The position numbers were made by a program, and so were the translations under genes. Below, in pieces: positions 47,558 through 60,000 of a stretch of DNA of 64,000 nt. Origin of the DNA: Holothuria scabra (lineage: Eukaryota; Echinodermata; Holothuroidea; Aspidochirotida; Holothuriidae); assembly GCA_037179385.1 (NCBI GenBank), contig CM074193.1:4795547-4859546 (forward strand). The letters are read 5' to 3'. A model generated the notes under the pieces. That model searched no databases and was not told the origin of the DNA. It saw only the letters and a program-made list of their open reading frames with translations. Every line of letters starts with the position of its first letter. Position 1 is the stretch's first letter.

Positions 47558-50345
47558 ATGTGACGCTTTGGCTTGTAAACACGATATCTCAAGAAAGGTA
47601 AGTCCGAGGGATCTCATACTTGGCATGTGGATTGCCCATATTGAGTAGATGATCCCTATTGTTTTTGGTGGACGTCAAAGGTCACTTGGGGTCACGAGAG
47701 GTCAAAAGGTCAAAATCTTGTAAACACGATATCTCGAGAACGGTACATGTGACTATGCTCATATTTGGTGTGTGGGTTGGTCATATTGAGTGGATGATCC
47801 CTATCGATTTTCTTGGAGGTCAAAGGTCATTTGGGGTCACGAGAGGTCAATGGGTAAATTCCTTAGAAATTGCTTGTAAACACGGTATCTCAAGAAGGGT
47901 AAGTGTGACTATGCTCATATTTGGTGTGTGCATTGGCCATATTGAGTAGATGACCCCTATTGTTTTTGGTGTAGATCAAAGGTCATTTGGGGTCACTAGA
48001 GGTCAAAAGGTCAAAACTTCGTAAACACGATATCTGGAGAACGGTACATGTGACTATGCTCATATTTGGTGTGTGGATTGGCCATATTGAGTAGATGATC
48101 CCTATTGATTTTTGTGGAGGTCAAAGGTCATTTGGGGTCACGAGAGGTCAATAGGTAAATTCCTTAGAAATTGCTTGTAAACACGGTATCTCAAGAAGGG
48201 TAAGTGTGACTATGCTCATATTTGGTGTGTGCATTGGCCATATTGAGTAGATGATCCCTATTGTTTTTGGTGGAGAACAAAGGTCATTTGGGGTCACGAG
48301 AGATCGAAAGGTCAACACTTCGTAAACACGATATCTCGAGAACGGTACATGTGACTATGCTCATATTTGGTGTGTGGGTTGGTCATATTGAGTAGATGAT
48401 CCCTATTGTTTTTGGTGGAGGTCAAAGGTCATTTGGGGTCACGAGAGGTCAAAACGTTAAAACTTTGTAAACACAATATCTCGAGAACGGTACATGTGAC
48501 TATACTCATATTTGCTTTGTAGGTTGGTCATATCGAGTAGATGATCCATATTGTTTTTGGTGGAGGTCAAAGGTCATTTGGGGTCACGAGAGGTCAAAAG
48601 GTCAAAACTTCTTAAACACGATATCTCGAGAACAGTACATGTGACTATACTCATATTTGGTGTGTAGGTTGGCCATATTGAGTAGATGATCCCTTTCGTT
48701 TTTGGTGGAGGTCAAAGGTCATTTGGGGTCACGAGAGGTCAAAAGGTCAAAACTTCGTAAACACGATATCTCGAGAACGGTACATGTGATTATACTCATA
48801 TTTGGTGTGTGGATTGGTCATAGTGAGTAGATGATCCCTTTTATTTTTGGTGGAGGTCAAAGGTCATTTGGGGTCACGAGAGGTCAAAAGGTCAAAACTT
48901 CATAAACATGGTATCTCGAGAATGGTACATGTGACTATGCTCATATTTGGTGTGTGGGTTGGTCATATTGAGTAGATAATCCCTTTTGATTTTCGTGGAG
49001 GTCAAAGGTCATTTGGGGTCACGAGAGGTCAATAGGTAAATTTCTTAAAAATTGCTTTTTAACACGGTATCTCAAGAAGAGTAAGTGTGACTAATCTCAT
49101 ATTCGGTGTGTGCCTTGGCCATATTGAGTAGATGATCCCTACTGTTTTTTTGGAGATCAAAGGTCATTTGGGGTCACGAGAGGTCAAAAGGTCAAAACTT
49201 CGTAAACACGATATCTCGAGAACGGTACATGTGACTATACTCATATTTGGCGAGTGTGTTGGTCATATTGAGTAGATGATCCCTGTCGTTTTTGGTGGAG
49301 GTCAAAGGTCATTTGGGGTCATGAGAGGTCAAAAGGTCAAAACTTCGTAAACACGATATCTGGAGAACGGTACATGTGATTATACTCATATTTGGTGTGT
49401 GGGTTGGTCATATTGAGTAGATGATCCCTTTTATTTTTGGTGGAGGTCAAAGGTCATTTGGGTTACGAGAGGTCAAAAGGTCAAAACTTCATAAACACGG
49501 TATCTCGAGAATGGTACATGTGACTATGCTCATATTTGGTGTGTGGGTTGGTCATATTGAGTAGATAATCCCTATAGATTTTCGTGGAGGTCAAAGGTCA
49601 TTTGGGGTCACGAGAGGTCAATAGGTAAATTTCTTAAAAATTGCTTTTAAACACGGTATCTCAAGAAGAGTAAGTGTGACTAATCTCATATTCGGTGTGT
49701 GCCTTGGCCATATTGAGTAGATGATCCCTACTGTTTTTTTGGAGATCAAAGGTCATTTGGGGTCACGAGAGGTCAAAAGGTCAAAACTTCGTAAACACGA
49801 TATCTCGAGAACGGTACATGTGACTATACTCATATTTGGCGAGTGTGTTGGCCATATTGAGTAGATGATCCCTATCGTTTTTGGTGGAGGTCAAAGGTCA
49901 TTTGGGGTCATGAGAGGTCAAAAGGTCAAAACTTCGTAAACACGATATCTCGAGAATGGTATATGTGACTATGCTCATATTTGGTGTGTGGATTGGTCAT
50001 ATTGAGTAGATGATCCCTATTGATTTTCTGAAAGGTCAAAGTTCATTTGGAGTCAGCATGTTCAAAGCCTGACAAGCTTTCCTGCACAGTCTTTCAAGAA
50101 ATGTCACTTGTAGGGTCCTGTAACTTGTCCTGTAGATGGCACATAGTGAATACATGGTCCCAGAAGTTTTTGGTGGAGGTCAAATGTCATTTGGGTTCAC
50201 AACGGGCAAGGGGGATCTCAATGTAGGAAGATTGGATGCCTTGCATGTGTACTTTGTGGGCACATTATGGAGCCCTGTTAATTGAAAAACATTGCCAAGC
50301 AATGTCAGTGTGAAAAAAGGCCTTACATTTCAGCGGCAAGGAATC
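47468..50345 (+). mobile_element. Helitron2-like element carrying a 145-bp tandem array (array 1)
   Basis: Inverted GATTCCTTGCC (47468) and GGCAAGGAATC (50335-50345) bound the element; a second GGCAAGGAATC at 47486 makes a hairpin at the left end. Then comes a (GT)n tract (47512-47555), about 18 tandem units of 143-156 bp (47.56-50.2 kb), and a hairpin ACATTG-CCAAG-CAATGT at 50289-50305, 40 bp before the end. Each unit has AGGTCAAAGGTCA and further AGGTCA half-sites. Paralogous to 57093-60363. Tandem repeats, short inverted ends and a 3' hairpin fit non-autonomous Helitron2/Helentron elements; the class is inference. Confidence 0.65.
47560..50200 (+). repeat. Tandem array 1, units of about 145 bp
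   Basis: Spacing between successive 'tcaaaggtcatttgggg' words is mostly 145 bp, with longer 156-bp units carrying an extra 'taaattccttagaaattgct'. The long-unit type recurs about every fourth to sixth unit, hinting at higher-order duplication. Frames read through because most units lack stops in one phase; not coding. Confidence 0.95.
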
Positions 50346-50885
50346 ACTAAGCCTTTTGGCTTTCTGGTTATAAAAAAAAAAAACGTTTTTTCCGAGTGGT
50401 TACCCGAACAGAAGTCTCAGCAGAATTCGTGGCTTTTAAATAAACTTCAAACGGATGTAAATACCGTTAGATGGCCCTAAAGAAGTCGCCCAATTTATCA
50501 TAAATATAAAAATGTAAACCATGAAATACATTAGTGACTAGGCGAATAAAGCAAACTGTGTGATGGGCGTGAAAAGAAGGTCTTTCACACATCTGTCTGT
50601 ATCACTCATCTTTTAAGCTGTTCTATTGTCTTTTTCTGCAAGTTCACATGTAGAGTAAGCGAACCAGTGGTACCCTTACTCAGTGTTGCGTAACGATTTG
50701 AATGTCTATATGCAGTGCAATGGCGTGCAATAAACAAAACTTAGTCTCTGGAAGGAAAGATCTGCCATACGATCAAAGATTGGTAGTCTGGATTTATCCT
50801 CACTCAGCTACCGCCAACCGAGGGAGACAAGATAGAAGTTTGTCAAATAGTGGCAAATGCTAAGAAGTTGTATCTGACTTATTCC

Positions 50886-52290
50886 CAGTGGCGGATCCAG
50901 AGGGGGGGATGGGGGGTATGCATACCCCTCCCCCCCACCGGGATGGTAAAAAATTGTATACATAGCCAGGCTAATTGTAACCTAGGCCTAATTACTTTTT
51001 AAACATACAGTGATAGTTGTTACTTTATTTGATTACCATATTTTTGTGTCATATTCTTCAATAATATGAAAAATGTAAATTATAATGAATCTTTCTTCCT
51101 TATCATTTAGTAAATTCCCGTTTTGTGTACACATTGCGCAATGACGAATTCTAAATCCAGCGTTTTCAGCCAACGGCCGTTGGTAACGCTGTTAGTGACA
51201 TCGCATGTGTGTCCATGTCAATACATGGGGCTATGACTACTGTTGAAAAATCGTTGATATGAAGGCTTGTACGGGGATGTTGCAGAGTGTATAGGCGATA
51301 CGAGTTAAGATATGAATAAACAGATGAGAAGACTTAGTTAGAGTACACCCGGTAATACATTCACATTGACCGTATAGTCCGTTTAAGTAATGATTACCCA
51401 CACTTTCAAGGCCATGTTTTGAAAGCTTGGGAGTTGCATAGTAGCTTAAAATATTGAAACATTTAGCACCGTGTTGCATCTCGCCCCCCTTTTTTAAGAC
51501 ACCCAGGCGGGGCAGGGGGCTCTGAAAATGAAGAATTCGGAAATTTGCCAATTGTGAGACCAGTCTGTGGTTTTGACAACTCATGAAATTACGAATTTCC
51601 CAATCAATTTTCTCTAATAAATGCTCCATATTCGTTATTATTTGATTCAAGAAAGCAAAATATTCCGCGCGCTTCGCACGCCGCAAATTGCAATTCCTTA
51701 GCAAAAGTACTCGCTCATACCTTCACTTTGGTAAACTTTTCCGAGCTCTGGGTGTGACAAAATCGGAAATTTGCTACACTTGTGACACCAGATCACCAAG
51801 TGACACCGCTAACTATAAACAGTGCTATTTTCATAATTTTCTCCAATATAAGTTCCAACAAATTTCGTTGAAGAGCCTCATTTCTTTGACGTTGGAAAAC
51901 ATTATGTAGCAACAACGATCTTTAGTCGCCGCCCAACCTCAGATTTGCCGATAGAAAATGCAAATTCTTCAGTAATTCCCCAACTGTTCAAATTTCCTTG
52001 CAGGAAACCCAGCATCCAAACTTCTCTGCAACACAAGCTCCATATTTTCAAATATTTGAAAAGGGCGAAATTTTCAGCGCGCTCCACGCGCTGCAAATTA
52101 CGCCCTCAGTACAGTGTTAATCACACTAAAAGATATGGTAAAATTTGGATGCTTGCCTACCACCCCATTTCCCGAGTTCTTATAGGCATCACAGACTAAA
52201 CTATGGTGGCGCTTCGCTCGGTGTACATTTGATACCCAACCACATGCAGACCCCCCCCCCCCCCACTGAAAATTTCTGGATCCGCCACTG
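50886..52290. mobile_element. hAT-like non-autonomous element, 1.4 kb, exact 8-bp TSD
   Basis: TIRs CAGTGGCGGATCCAGA and TCTGGATCCGCCACTG, followed inside by G-rich and C-rich runs; CTTATTCC at 50878-50885 and 52291-52298. 8-bp duplication and CAGTGG ends fit hAT. The interior has a 155-codon minus-strand open frame without recognisable transposase motifs. Confidence 0.92.
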
Positions 52291-53765
52291 CTTATTCCCT
52301 TTTGTACAGGACCTTTCCACACGTGGCTATCAATTCAAATTTATTTACACGTGCGTAAAAATAGCTGTAAATACAGAGAAGTAGATACCAAATACCAGTG
52401 ACACCTGCTCGGGGCATGAGGGCACGTTTCCCCTGATCATATTTTGCCCGAAAGTTTTTACTTGAATTCGTATCTAAGTGACATTTTTATGTACAGTTGG
52501 GTGCAGGTATAAATTAAAAGAAAAAGTTAATTCAAACAAACTAGGAAATGCCATTTCCCGAAGATATTTGGGTGTTTTCGGCCAAAACATCCTTCACGCT
52601 AAGGACGAAAGGATATTACTCTCTACTTGGATAGTCTTACCTACAATTCTCAGCCCTCATTCTAGTTCAAATCCTGCCCTCGGAGTCCAGCGCTGGAACA
52701 CGAGGGTTATAGTGTAGGACCCCAAATCAAGTGTACAGGGCCCTTAACGGTAAATCCATTCTGGTGGGTCCATCGGCATTACAGATAAGTTTCGAGTTTT
52801 TCAAGGTTTGAATCCATGACCTAACGTCTGGAGTCCGGAGCCAAGAACTGAACTAATCCGTGGTGACTTACAAAGTATTATTGACTCTTTTTACGACTAA
52901 TCAGGATTTAACTCAAAGAAAAACTGGTTTAAACAAATAGTGCACCAATTTGCAAACGCAGAAAGTCCAAGAAGCGGGGGGGGGGGGAGGAACACCACCT
53001 TCCATTAGACCTCTACCACAGGACGGTTTTCATGCGTGCCTCATCTTTATCTAGAACCTAAATGTGCTAATACTAGCCATGTTCCTCAAGAGAATTCTGA
53101 AAAGATACAGTTACACTTACGTTTTGTCCATACATACCGTACCGAAAACGGGTACAAAAGAATTGACTTCAAATGATATCAAATGTGGAACCATATTGCA
53201 TCTGAAAGTACAAAAAAATCCTCAAACACTGTCCCCTAAATTCCAACCCCTAGACTAGTATGGGGTCCCGGCCGTTGTCCCTAAGGCAAAATTCTTCCCT
53301 ACGCCAGTGTAAATCGTATATATCCTATTCCAGACGTATGAAAAATGGGTGCCTCTAACAACCTAATCATCACGGTGGGTCTTGGATGGCTGCCCTCCTG
53401 CTAAACGTTGCAACATTTGAAAGACATCTTTTTAAACATTGGAAAATTTACACATTCGCTGTAATTTCACGGAGTCTCCACCAGAAATACTAAGACGGTG
53501 AACAAGAAGAGCTAGTTCCATCAGCTCCAACTGCCATCTACCAGAAAAGAAACATTGTTCCTTTGTATGTATCTCATCTGTGAATTTATGCGTCATTTTC
53601 AAATTTTAGTGGATGGACTACTGATGCTTTTGCTGATTTTTTTAGCAACGTCTTAAATGTGGAGAGACAGCCTGTTTCCAGGGAGTTTAAACTTTTTGAA
53701 GGCGAGGCATACCGGTACTTAATGCACCAATTACGTCGCTCGGATAAGAAGGCTGTGATTTTATG

Positions 53766-53815
53766 TTGACACCGGGGAGATGTAACTAGGTCTAATCACA
53801 CCTCCTTGTTGAAAC
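53766..53815. mobile_element. Mini-hairpin, 36 bp, decayed, near-exact 7-bp TSD
   Basis: CGGGGAGATGTAACTAGG...CACACCTCCTTG at 53773-53808 aligns end to end with the 36-bp copy at 44722 (about eight differences). Flanks TTGACAC and TTGAAAC match at 6 of 7 bases. Confidence 0.65.
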
Positions 53816-53999
53816 GACCATCAATATGGTTAAAGCCTTTATGGCTGATGAATTACCAATTACAACAATGTAGGCCAAATATGCATTTTTAGAGGTCAGT
53901 TTAGGCTGGAAATCGCGGATTGCTCTTGGGCGAAAAACTCAACTTACTCTTACCCAGACGGGAATCTAGAACCCAAAAATTCCCGTTTAGCTTGTGCTG

Positions 54000-54120
54000 C
54001 AGCATGTGCACATACCATGAGCACATACCATGAGGCACAACTGGAAAAAGGTCGTGGCCGGCTCGACCTGAACCAATTGGTTAGAAACTGGGCGGTAAAA
54101 CTCCATCTAACCAACTAACA
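54000..54120 (+). repeat. SINE copy 3, 5' truncated
   Basis: 'gaggcacaactggaaaaagg', 'cgtggccggctcgacctgaa', 'gcggtaaaactccatctaac': body and tail of the tRNA-headed SINE at 27203. Confidence 0.75.
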
Positions 54121-54242
54121 TACACTGTATGCTAGATATTCCTATGTTAAATCGTAAATATACTCCCGTAGAAGTACGGGAATGACGATTACTGTTCTGT
54201 CATTGTTACACCAGTATAACCAAGCGTATGTTTCTCCTGTAG

Positions 54243-54400
54243 GTATCGCTTCCAACCTCGTATTCTATCCGCCCGAGACGTTAAAGATCGTACGAGTACA
54301 ACATTGTTGGGGGCGTCAGTTAGAATCCCAATATGTGTAAGCCCCACTGCTGCTCAGTACTCAGTGGCACCACCCAAAGGTGATATCTTGACGGGATTGG
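54243..54400 (+). CDS. Gene C exon 2
   Basis: Acceptor 'tttctcctgtag', donor 'gtaagc'; split Arg plus 52 codons plus one base. YRFQPRILSARDVKDRTSTT, LLGASVRIPICVSPTAAQYS, VAPPKGDILTGL. RPR-L, TTLLG, PICVSPTA are family hallmarks; the HPDGE motif is replaced by APPKGD. Confidence 0.92.
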
Positions 54401-54594
54401 GTAAGCTATGTACATGTGTTTATTGACGAAATATTTTAATTACTAGATTTTATTCTTACGAACAGTATTACAATGGAGCCCGATTCCATACATAGGCCTA
54501 CTTCTGGAGTAAAGTGTTTTTTTTTTTTTTAATTATTTCAACCTTCTAAGGCCTTGCGAAAATTTCCTTCTTACTCGAAGTAGATAGCTATAGT

Positions 54595-55823
54595 TTGCAA
54601 ATATTTAAACATGAGACTCCATGTGATCCAGTGAGGCGTCAGTTAGGGACATTTAAAGTTATACAAATGGTACTGGGTACCGACCCATCTATTGAATGTG
54701 ACACTTGCAGAAAGTGGATACACAGTAGGTGCCCTAGGCTTGAGGATACTTATTATCAACACATCCAGGCTACAAATTGTGTTTGGATATGTCCACCTTG
54801 TAACCGTAACAACCATGCTATCACCGCATCGCTCTCCCAGGACGGAAATCTCAACACAATAGGCTTAAGAAATAGCTTTGAAGTTCTTGATTTAGATTAT
54901 AACGGGGACCCTGCTTTGTGTATTGAAAATGATTCCCCACAGCAGCCCAGCAAAAAATGGCAAAGACACCTTGCAGGAGGGAGTTATGTCTTATGTCTAT
55001 CAACATCAATGGCATCAGAGGGAAAAGACTTGAACTCCATGCTTTTCTTAACTCAATTGAACCAGATATTGTTGCTTTACAGGAGACAAAAATCGATAAT
55101 TCTATTACCGATAAGGAACTCATCCCAGATTGTCTCCCAACTGGCGCTGGTTTCCTTTCAAATGGGTCGGAGTCAGTTTGGGCTAAGCTTTCCATAAATG
55201 GGAATCGGCATTACGTTGCTTCCTGGTACAAGGATCATGATGCTCACATCGACCATATCTCTCTTCTTCGTGAACAATTACACAACGTCATGGTGAAAAA
55301 GAGAAATAAAAATGTTTCGTTTCACATCCGAGGTGACTTTAACTTTAGGCATATTGACTGGGAGACTAAATTGAACAAGAAAAGTAATATTTGTCTTACT
55401 AGCAGTAACGGTCAGCTCTTTGTTGATATTATTGATGATTACGCAACTGACCAACTCGTTAAATTTGCTACTAAGGGAAACAATACTCGTGATCTAGTTA
55501 TTACCAACACTCCCACTTTATATTCCAAAGTCTCTAGTTTGGACTCATGCAGTGATCATGACGCTGTCTTGTGTAGGCTGGAATGTTGCCCCATTAGACC
55601 TAAGCAACCCCGTAGAGTAATTAAACAGTATTCCAAAGGGCATTATGACACTATGTGGCTTGAAACCAGAAATTTTGCCATTGGCTATCTAAATGGTAAA
55701 CAGGATAACCGCACAGTTGAAGAAAATTGGCTCCTCATTAGGTCGTTTCTCGAGAGAACTGTAGAGAAAAACATCCCTTCTAAACTCTCGAGAATCAGGA
55801 AACCCCGTCCCCTGTGTAAATGA
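54595..55823 (+). pseudogene. CR1/jockey-like LINE, PHD-type finger and APE endonuclease part
   Basis: The first frame (54595-55197) carries a Cys-rich PHD-like segment: ECDTCRKWIHSRCP...WICPPC. The overlapping frame 54957-55823 is an APE-type endonuclease: LMSININGIRGKR, DIVALQETKID, then RGDFNFRHIDWE and CSDHDAVLC. A part between ELIPDC and the SWYKD motif appears deleted. PHD finger plus APE endonuclease is common in animal CR1/jockey-group LINEs. Frames break repeatedly; not active. Confidence 0.85.
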
Positions 55824-57092
55824 TAGTATCTGTAGGATGATTATGAGAAGGAACAGACTCCGTGGTCTGTATGAGAAAACAAACAAAGCCCATATCTACA
55901 CCAAATGGGTTGACCTTCGTGCTAATATCAAGAAGGAGGTGTTTAATTCGCACAAGAATTACATTAACGGTATGATAAATGATGTTGCTTATAGTTCCAA
56001 ACCCTTCTGAAAGTATATTAATGGTCAGAGGAAGGATAACCGTAGTATTCCCCCTTTACAGACACTAGATGGTAAATTTGCCAACAGTGATAGAGAACAG
56101 GCCGAAGCCCTAAATAGTCCGCTCAGCAGTGTTTTCACGAGAGAGCCCCTCGATTCTGTACCTCTCCGGAGACCTAATTGTAGTAGAATGAGTGACATTT
56201 CTATCTCCACCTTCGGGGCTGAAACGTTGAAAACCCCAAAGGTTAATAAAGCCATGGGGCCTGACAACATTCACCCGTGGGTTCTCAGGGAGCTTGCGAC
56301 TGACCTGACGCCAATGATCAGTCACCTTTTCCAACAGTCAGTTACTAGTGGTCATATTCCCAGGGACTGGAAAAGTGCAAATGTTTGCCCGATTTTTAAG
56401 AAAAATGATAGCTCCCTCCCATCCAACTATCGCCCTGTCTCTCTGACTTGTATTTTCTGTAATTATTGGAGCATATCATCTGCTCAAATTTGATGGATCA
56501 CTATAAAGTGAATAATATCCTTTCCACGAAGCAGCATGCTTTCAGAAAGAATCACAGTTGCGATACTCAGTTGGTGACTGTTATCAATGACTGGACTTCG
56601 GCCTTGGATAATAACAAACAGGTTGACGTCTTTATTTTAGACTTCGAGAAAGCTTTTGACACTGTTCCCCGTGAACTTCTTAAGGCAAAGTTATATTCTT
56701 TAGGGGTCTCTAGGCAAGTCATAAATTGGGTGGATAACTTTCTTTCTGATCGTTCTCAATCTGTTGTTGTAAATGGTACAAAATCAGCTCCTGCTCCGGT
56801 TCTTTCTGGTGTTCCTCAAGGGTCTGTCCTACGACCAGTTCTCTTTCTGTCATACATTAACGATATTGTTAAGGCTGCTTCTTCTGAAGTAGGCTATTTA
56901 CGGACGATTGTGTTTGTTATAGAGTCATTGAAAATCATAATGACTGCAGAGAGACATTACTCATCAGACAACGAGCTGCAGAGAGACATTACTCATCTGG
57001 CCCAATGGGCCAAAACCCGGGGCATGAGATTTCATCCGTCAAAGTGTAATGTTATGTCTGTTACTAGGAAACATAATCCCAGAATTTTTGGT
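55824..57092 (+). pseudogene. Same LINE, reverse transcriptase part
   Basis: A stop after SSKPF (56009) and frameshifts near 56465 and 56895 break the frame. Recognisable blocks: KAMGPDNIHPWVLREL, WKSANVCPIFKK, NYRPVSLT, HAFRKNHSCDTQL, DVFILDFEKAFDTVPRELL, SGVPQGSVL, FTDDC (frameshifted YxDD box), HPSKCNVMSV. Ends abruptly at RIFG where the tandem-array element begins. Confidence 0.88.
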
Positions 57093-60000
57093 TGCGATGA
57101 TAAGAGAAACCTATGCAATCATGATGGCGTATGTATGTGTGTATATGTGTGTGTGTGTATGTGTGTGTGTGTGTTTGTGACACTTTGCTTGTTAGCACGA
57201 TATCTCAAGATAGAAATGTCTGACAATTTTCAAACTTGATACATGGATGCCCCATTTTGAGAGGAAGAACCCTATTGTTTTTGGCGCAGGTCGAAGGTCA
57301 TCTGGGGTCAGCAGGGGTCAATTACTGAAAACTTTGTTAGCACGATATCTCAAGATAGGAAACTTGTATAGATTTCATATTTGGTATGTGGATGCGTTAT
57401 GGTCAGAAGATGGTCCCTATTGTTTTTGACGGAGGTCAAAGGTCATCTGGGGTCACTGGGGTCAAAGTCTGAAAATCTCATTAGCACGATATCTCAAGAT
57501 AGGAAACTTGGATCGATTTCATATTTGGTATGTGGAAGCGTTATGGTCAGAAGATGGTCCCTATTGTTTTTGGTGGAGGTCAAAGGTCATCTGCGGTCAC
57601 CAAGGGTCAAAGTCTGAAAATCTTATTAGCACAATATTTCAAGATAGGGAACTTGGATAGATTTCATATTTGGTATGTGGATGTGTTATGGTCAGAAGAT
57701 TGTTCATATTGTTTTCGGTGGAGGTCAAAGGTCATCTGGGGTCACCTGGGGTCATAGTCCGAAAAACTTGTCAACACAATATCTCAAGGGAGAAAAATTG
57801 GATAGATTTCATATTTATTTTGTGGATGCGTTTTGGTCAGAAGATGGTCCCTATTGTTTTTGGTGGAGGTCAAAGGTCATCTGGGGTAACCGAGGGTCAA
57901 AGTCTGAAAATCTTGTCAACACAATATCTCAAGTTAGGAAACTTGGATAGATTTCATATTTAGTATGTGGATGCGTTTTGGTCAAAAGATGGTCCCTATT
58001 GTTTTTGACGGAGGTCAAAGGTCATCTGGGGTCACCGGGGGTCAAATTCTGAAAATCTTGTTAGCACAATATCTCAAGATAGGAAACTTGGATAGGTTTC
58101 ATATTTGGTATGTGGATGCATTATGGTCAGAATATGGTCCCTAATGTTTTTGGTGGAGGTCAAAGGTCATCTGGGGTCACCAGGGGTCAAAGTCTGAAAA
58201 TCTTATTAGCACGATATTTCAAGACAGGGAACTTGGATAGATTTCATATTTGGTATGTGGATGTGTTATGGTCAGAAGATGGTTCATATTGTTTTCGGTG
58301 GAGGTCAAAGGTCATCTGGGGTCACCTGGGGTCGAAGTCTGAAAATCTTGTCAACACAATATCTCAAGTTAGGAAACTTGGATAGATTTCATATTTAGTA
58401 TGTGGATGCGTTTTGGTCAAAAGATGGTCCCTATTGTTTTTGGTGGAGGTCAAAGGTCATCTGGGGTCACCAGGGGTCAAAGTCTGAAAATCTTATTAGC
58501 ACAATATTTCAAGATAGGGAACTTGGATAGATTTCATATTTGGTATGTGGATGTGTTATGGTCAGAAGATGGTTCATATTGTTTTCCGGTGGAGGTCAAA
58601 GGTCATCTGGGGTCACCGGGGGTCAAATTCTGAAAATCTTGTTAGCACAATATCTCAAGATAGGAAACTTGGATAGGTTTCATATTTGGTATGTGGATGC
58701 ATTATGGTCAGAATATGGTCCCTAATGTTTTTGGTGGAGGTCAAAGGTCATCTGGGGTCACCAGGGGTCAAAGTCTGAAAATCTTATTAGCACGATATTT
58801 CAAGATAGGGAACTTGGATACAATATCTCAAGGGAGGAAACTTGAATAGATTTTATGTTTGGTTTGTGAATGCATTATAGTCAGAGGATGGTCTCTATTG
58901 GTCTTGGTAAAGGTCAAAGGTCATCTGGGGTCACCGGGGGGACAACAATATCACAAGGTAGGGAACTTGGATAGATTCCATATTTGGAATGTGAATGGGT
59001 TAAAGTTAGGAGATGGTCCCTACAGAGATGCCAAGTATCTTGATTTAGGCAGAATAATTACCATTTTCACCCTCAATTCCGCAATTACGAATATCCTCCA
59101 AAAATTGCTCTTTTCACATGTTAAGGATCTTTGTTGAAATCTCAAAGTGTCTAGCTCCCTAAACTGAAAAGTTTAGGCCAAAATTGTATGGTTCGAATGA
59201 GCAAGTGGGCTAGTACTTTCTGCCTAGGCTTAACGTAGGCCTAGCCGATGCTACATCTTTCACAAAGCAGAAACGAGTACTGAAGAGGATCAACAAAATC
59301 CACTTGGCCAAGAACATCAAAAATATTTAAAAGGCATTGGTAAAAAACCCTTATACAACAATCTGCAGTACTTTTGTGAGCTTTAGGTGTAAAGTTTTTC
59401 CCTGCGATGTAATTTTCTTCATCATGTCTAATGTCTTGGCACTTTTGCCATTGCCTAATGTATAGCATATATGTACATTTTGAACCTATTCTACTGTACA
59501 CATGTATGTTTCTGTGTAATATCCTTAGGCTAGCCTAGTGGGAAATTAAGCTTTCCTACCAATATTTTATTTGTTCTAGAACATGATATAAAGCATGCAG
59601 CAGCATATTTTGGTAGCAGGGTGGTATCTGCAGCGGGGGAAAACTTACGAAATTCTCCCATATATATTAGTGTTATGAGAAGCTGTTCAAAAGTCCTCCC
59701 ATATATATTAGTGTTACAAAGTGTCATTGCAAAATAATGTCTCGACTCTGCAGTATTTATGGGGTTGGTTCAAACCTCTGCACTGAAATCTAACCCTCAT
59801 CAAAGTCTTAAAAGTATTATTAAACCTTTCAGCTGGAAAGGATGGGGAGAGGGTCCTTAGTTTACAGTGTTGTGAACTCTCAAGACTTTTTGCAGGTAAT
59901 TATACAAAACCATCATTATGTCATTTCTTAATTGTACCATAGTTTTTTAGGGTTGCCCTAGCATGAGGGGGGTCCACTTTTAAAGAAGGTTTGCATGATT

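Larger units (their letters stand above)
44073..54242 (+). other. Gene C intron 1 (10.2 kb)
   Basis: GT-AG intron filled with insertions: MITE (44465), hairpin (44722), SINE (44930), tandem-array element (47468-50345), hAT-like element (50886-52290), hairpin (53773), SINE (54000). 45.1-47.4 kb and 52.4-53.6 kb show no gene. Near 53605-53775 an open stretch reads FSGWTTDAFADFFSNVLNVE, reminiscent of the linker between endonuclease and RT in LINEs, weakly supported. Confidence 0.6.

Noticed and set aside
53605..53775. Possible LINE linker fragment (FSGWTTDAFADFFSN)
   Set aside because: Resemblance is short and without a neighbouring endonuclease or RT block; mentioned only inside the intron entry.
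54595..55197. PHD-finger host gene
   Set aside because: The Cys-rich segment is followed at once by APE endonuclease and reverse transcriptase blocks; it is the ORF1-like part of a LINE.
47560..58990. CRISPR-like or protein-coding interpretation of the 145-bp arrays
   Set aside because: Whole units repeat, not short repeats with unique spacers, and the DNA is eukaryotic. Open frames such as the MVCGCVMVRRW type arise because the unit lacks stops in some phases.
59241..59501. 86-codon minus-strand frame inside the second array element
   Set aside because: Lies within the inserted element; composition is plausible for protein but I recognise no domain and cannot support it.
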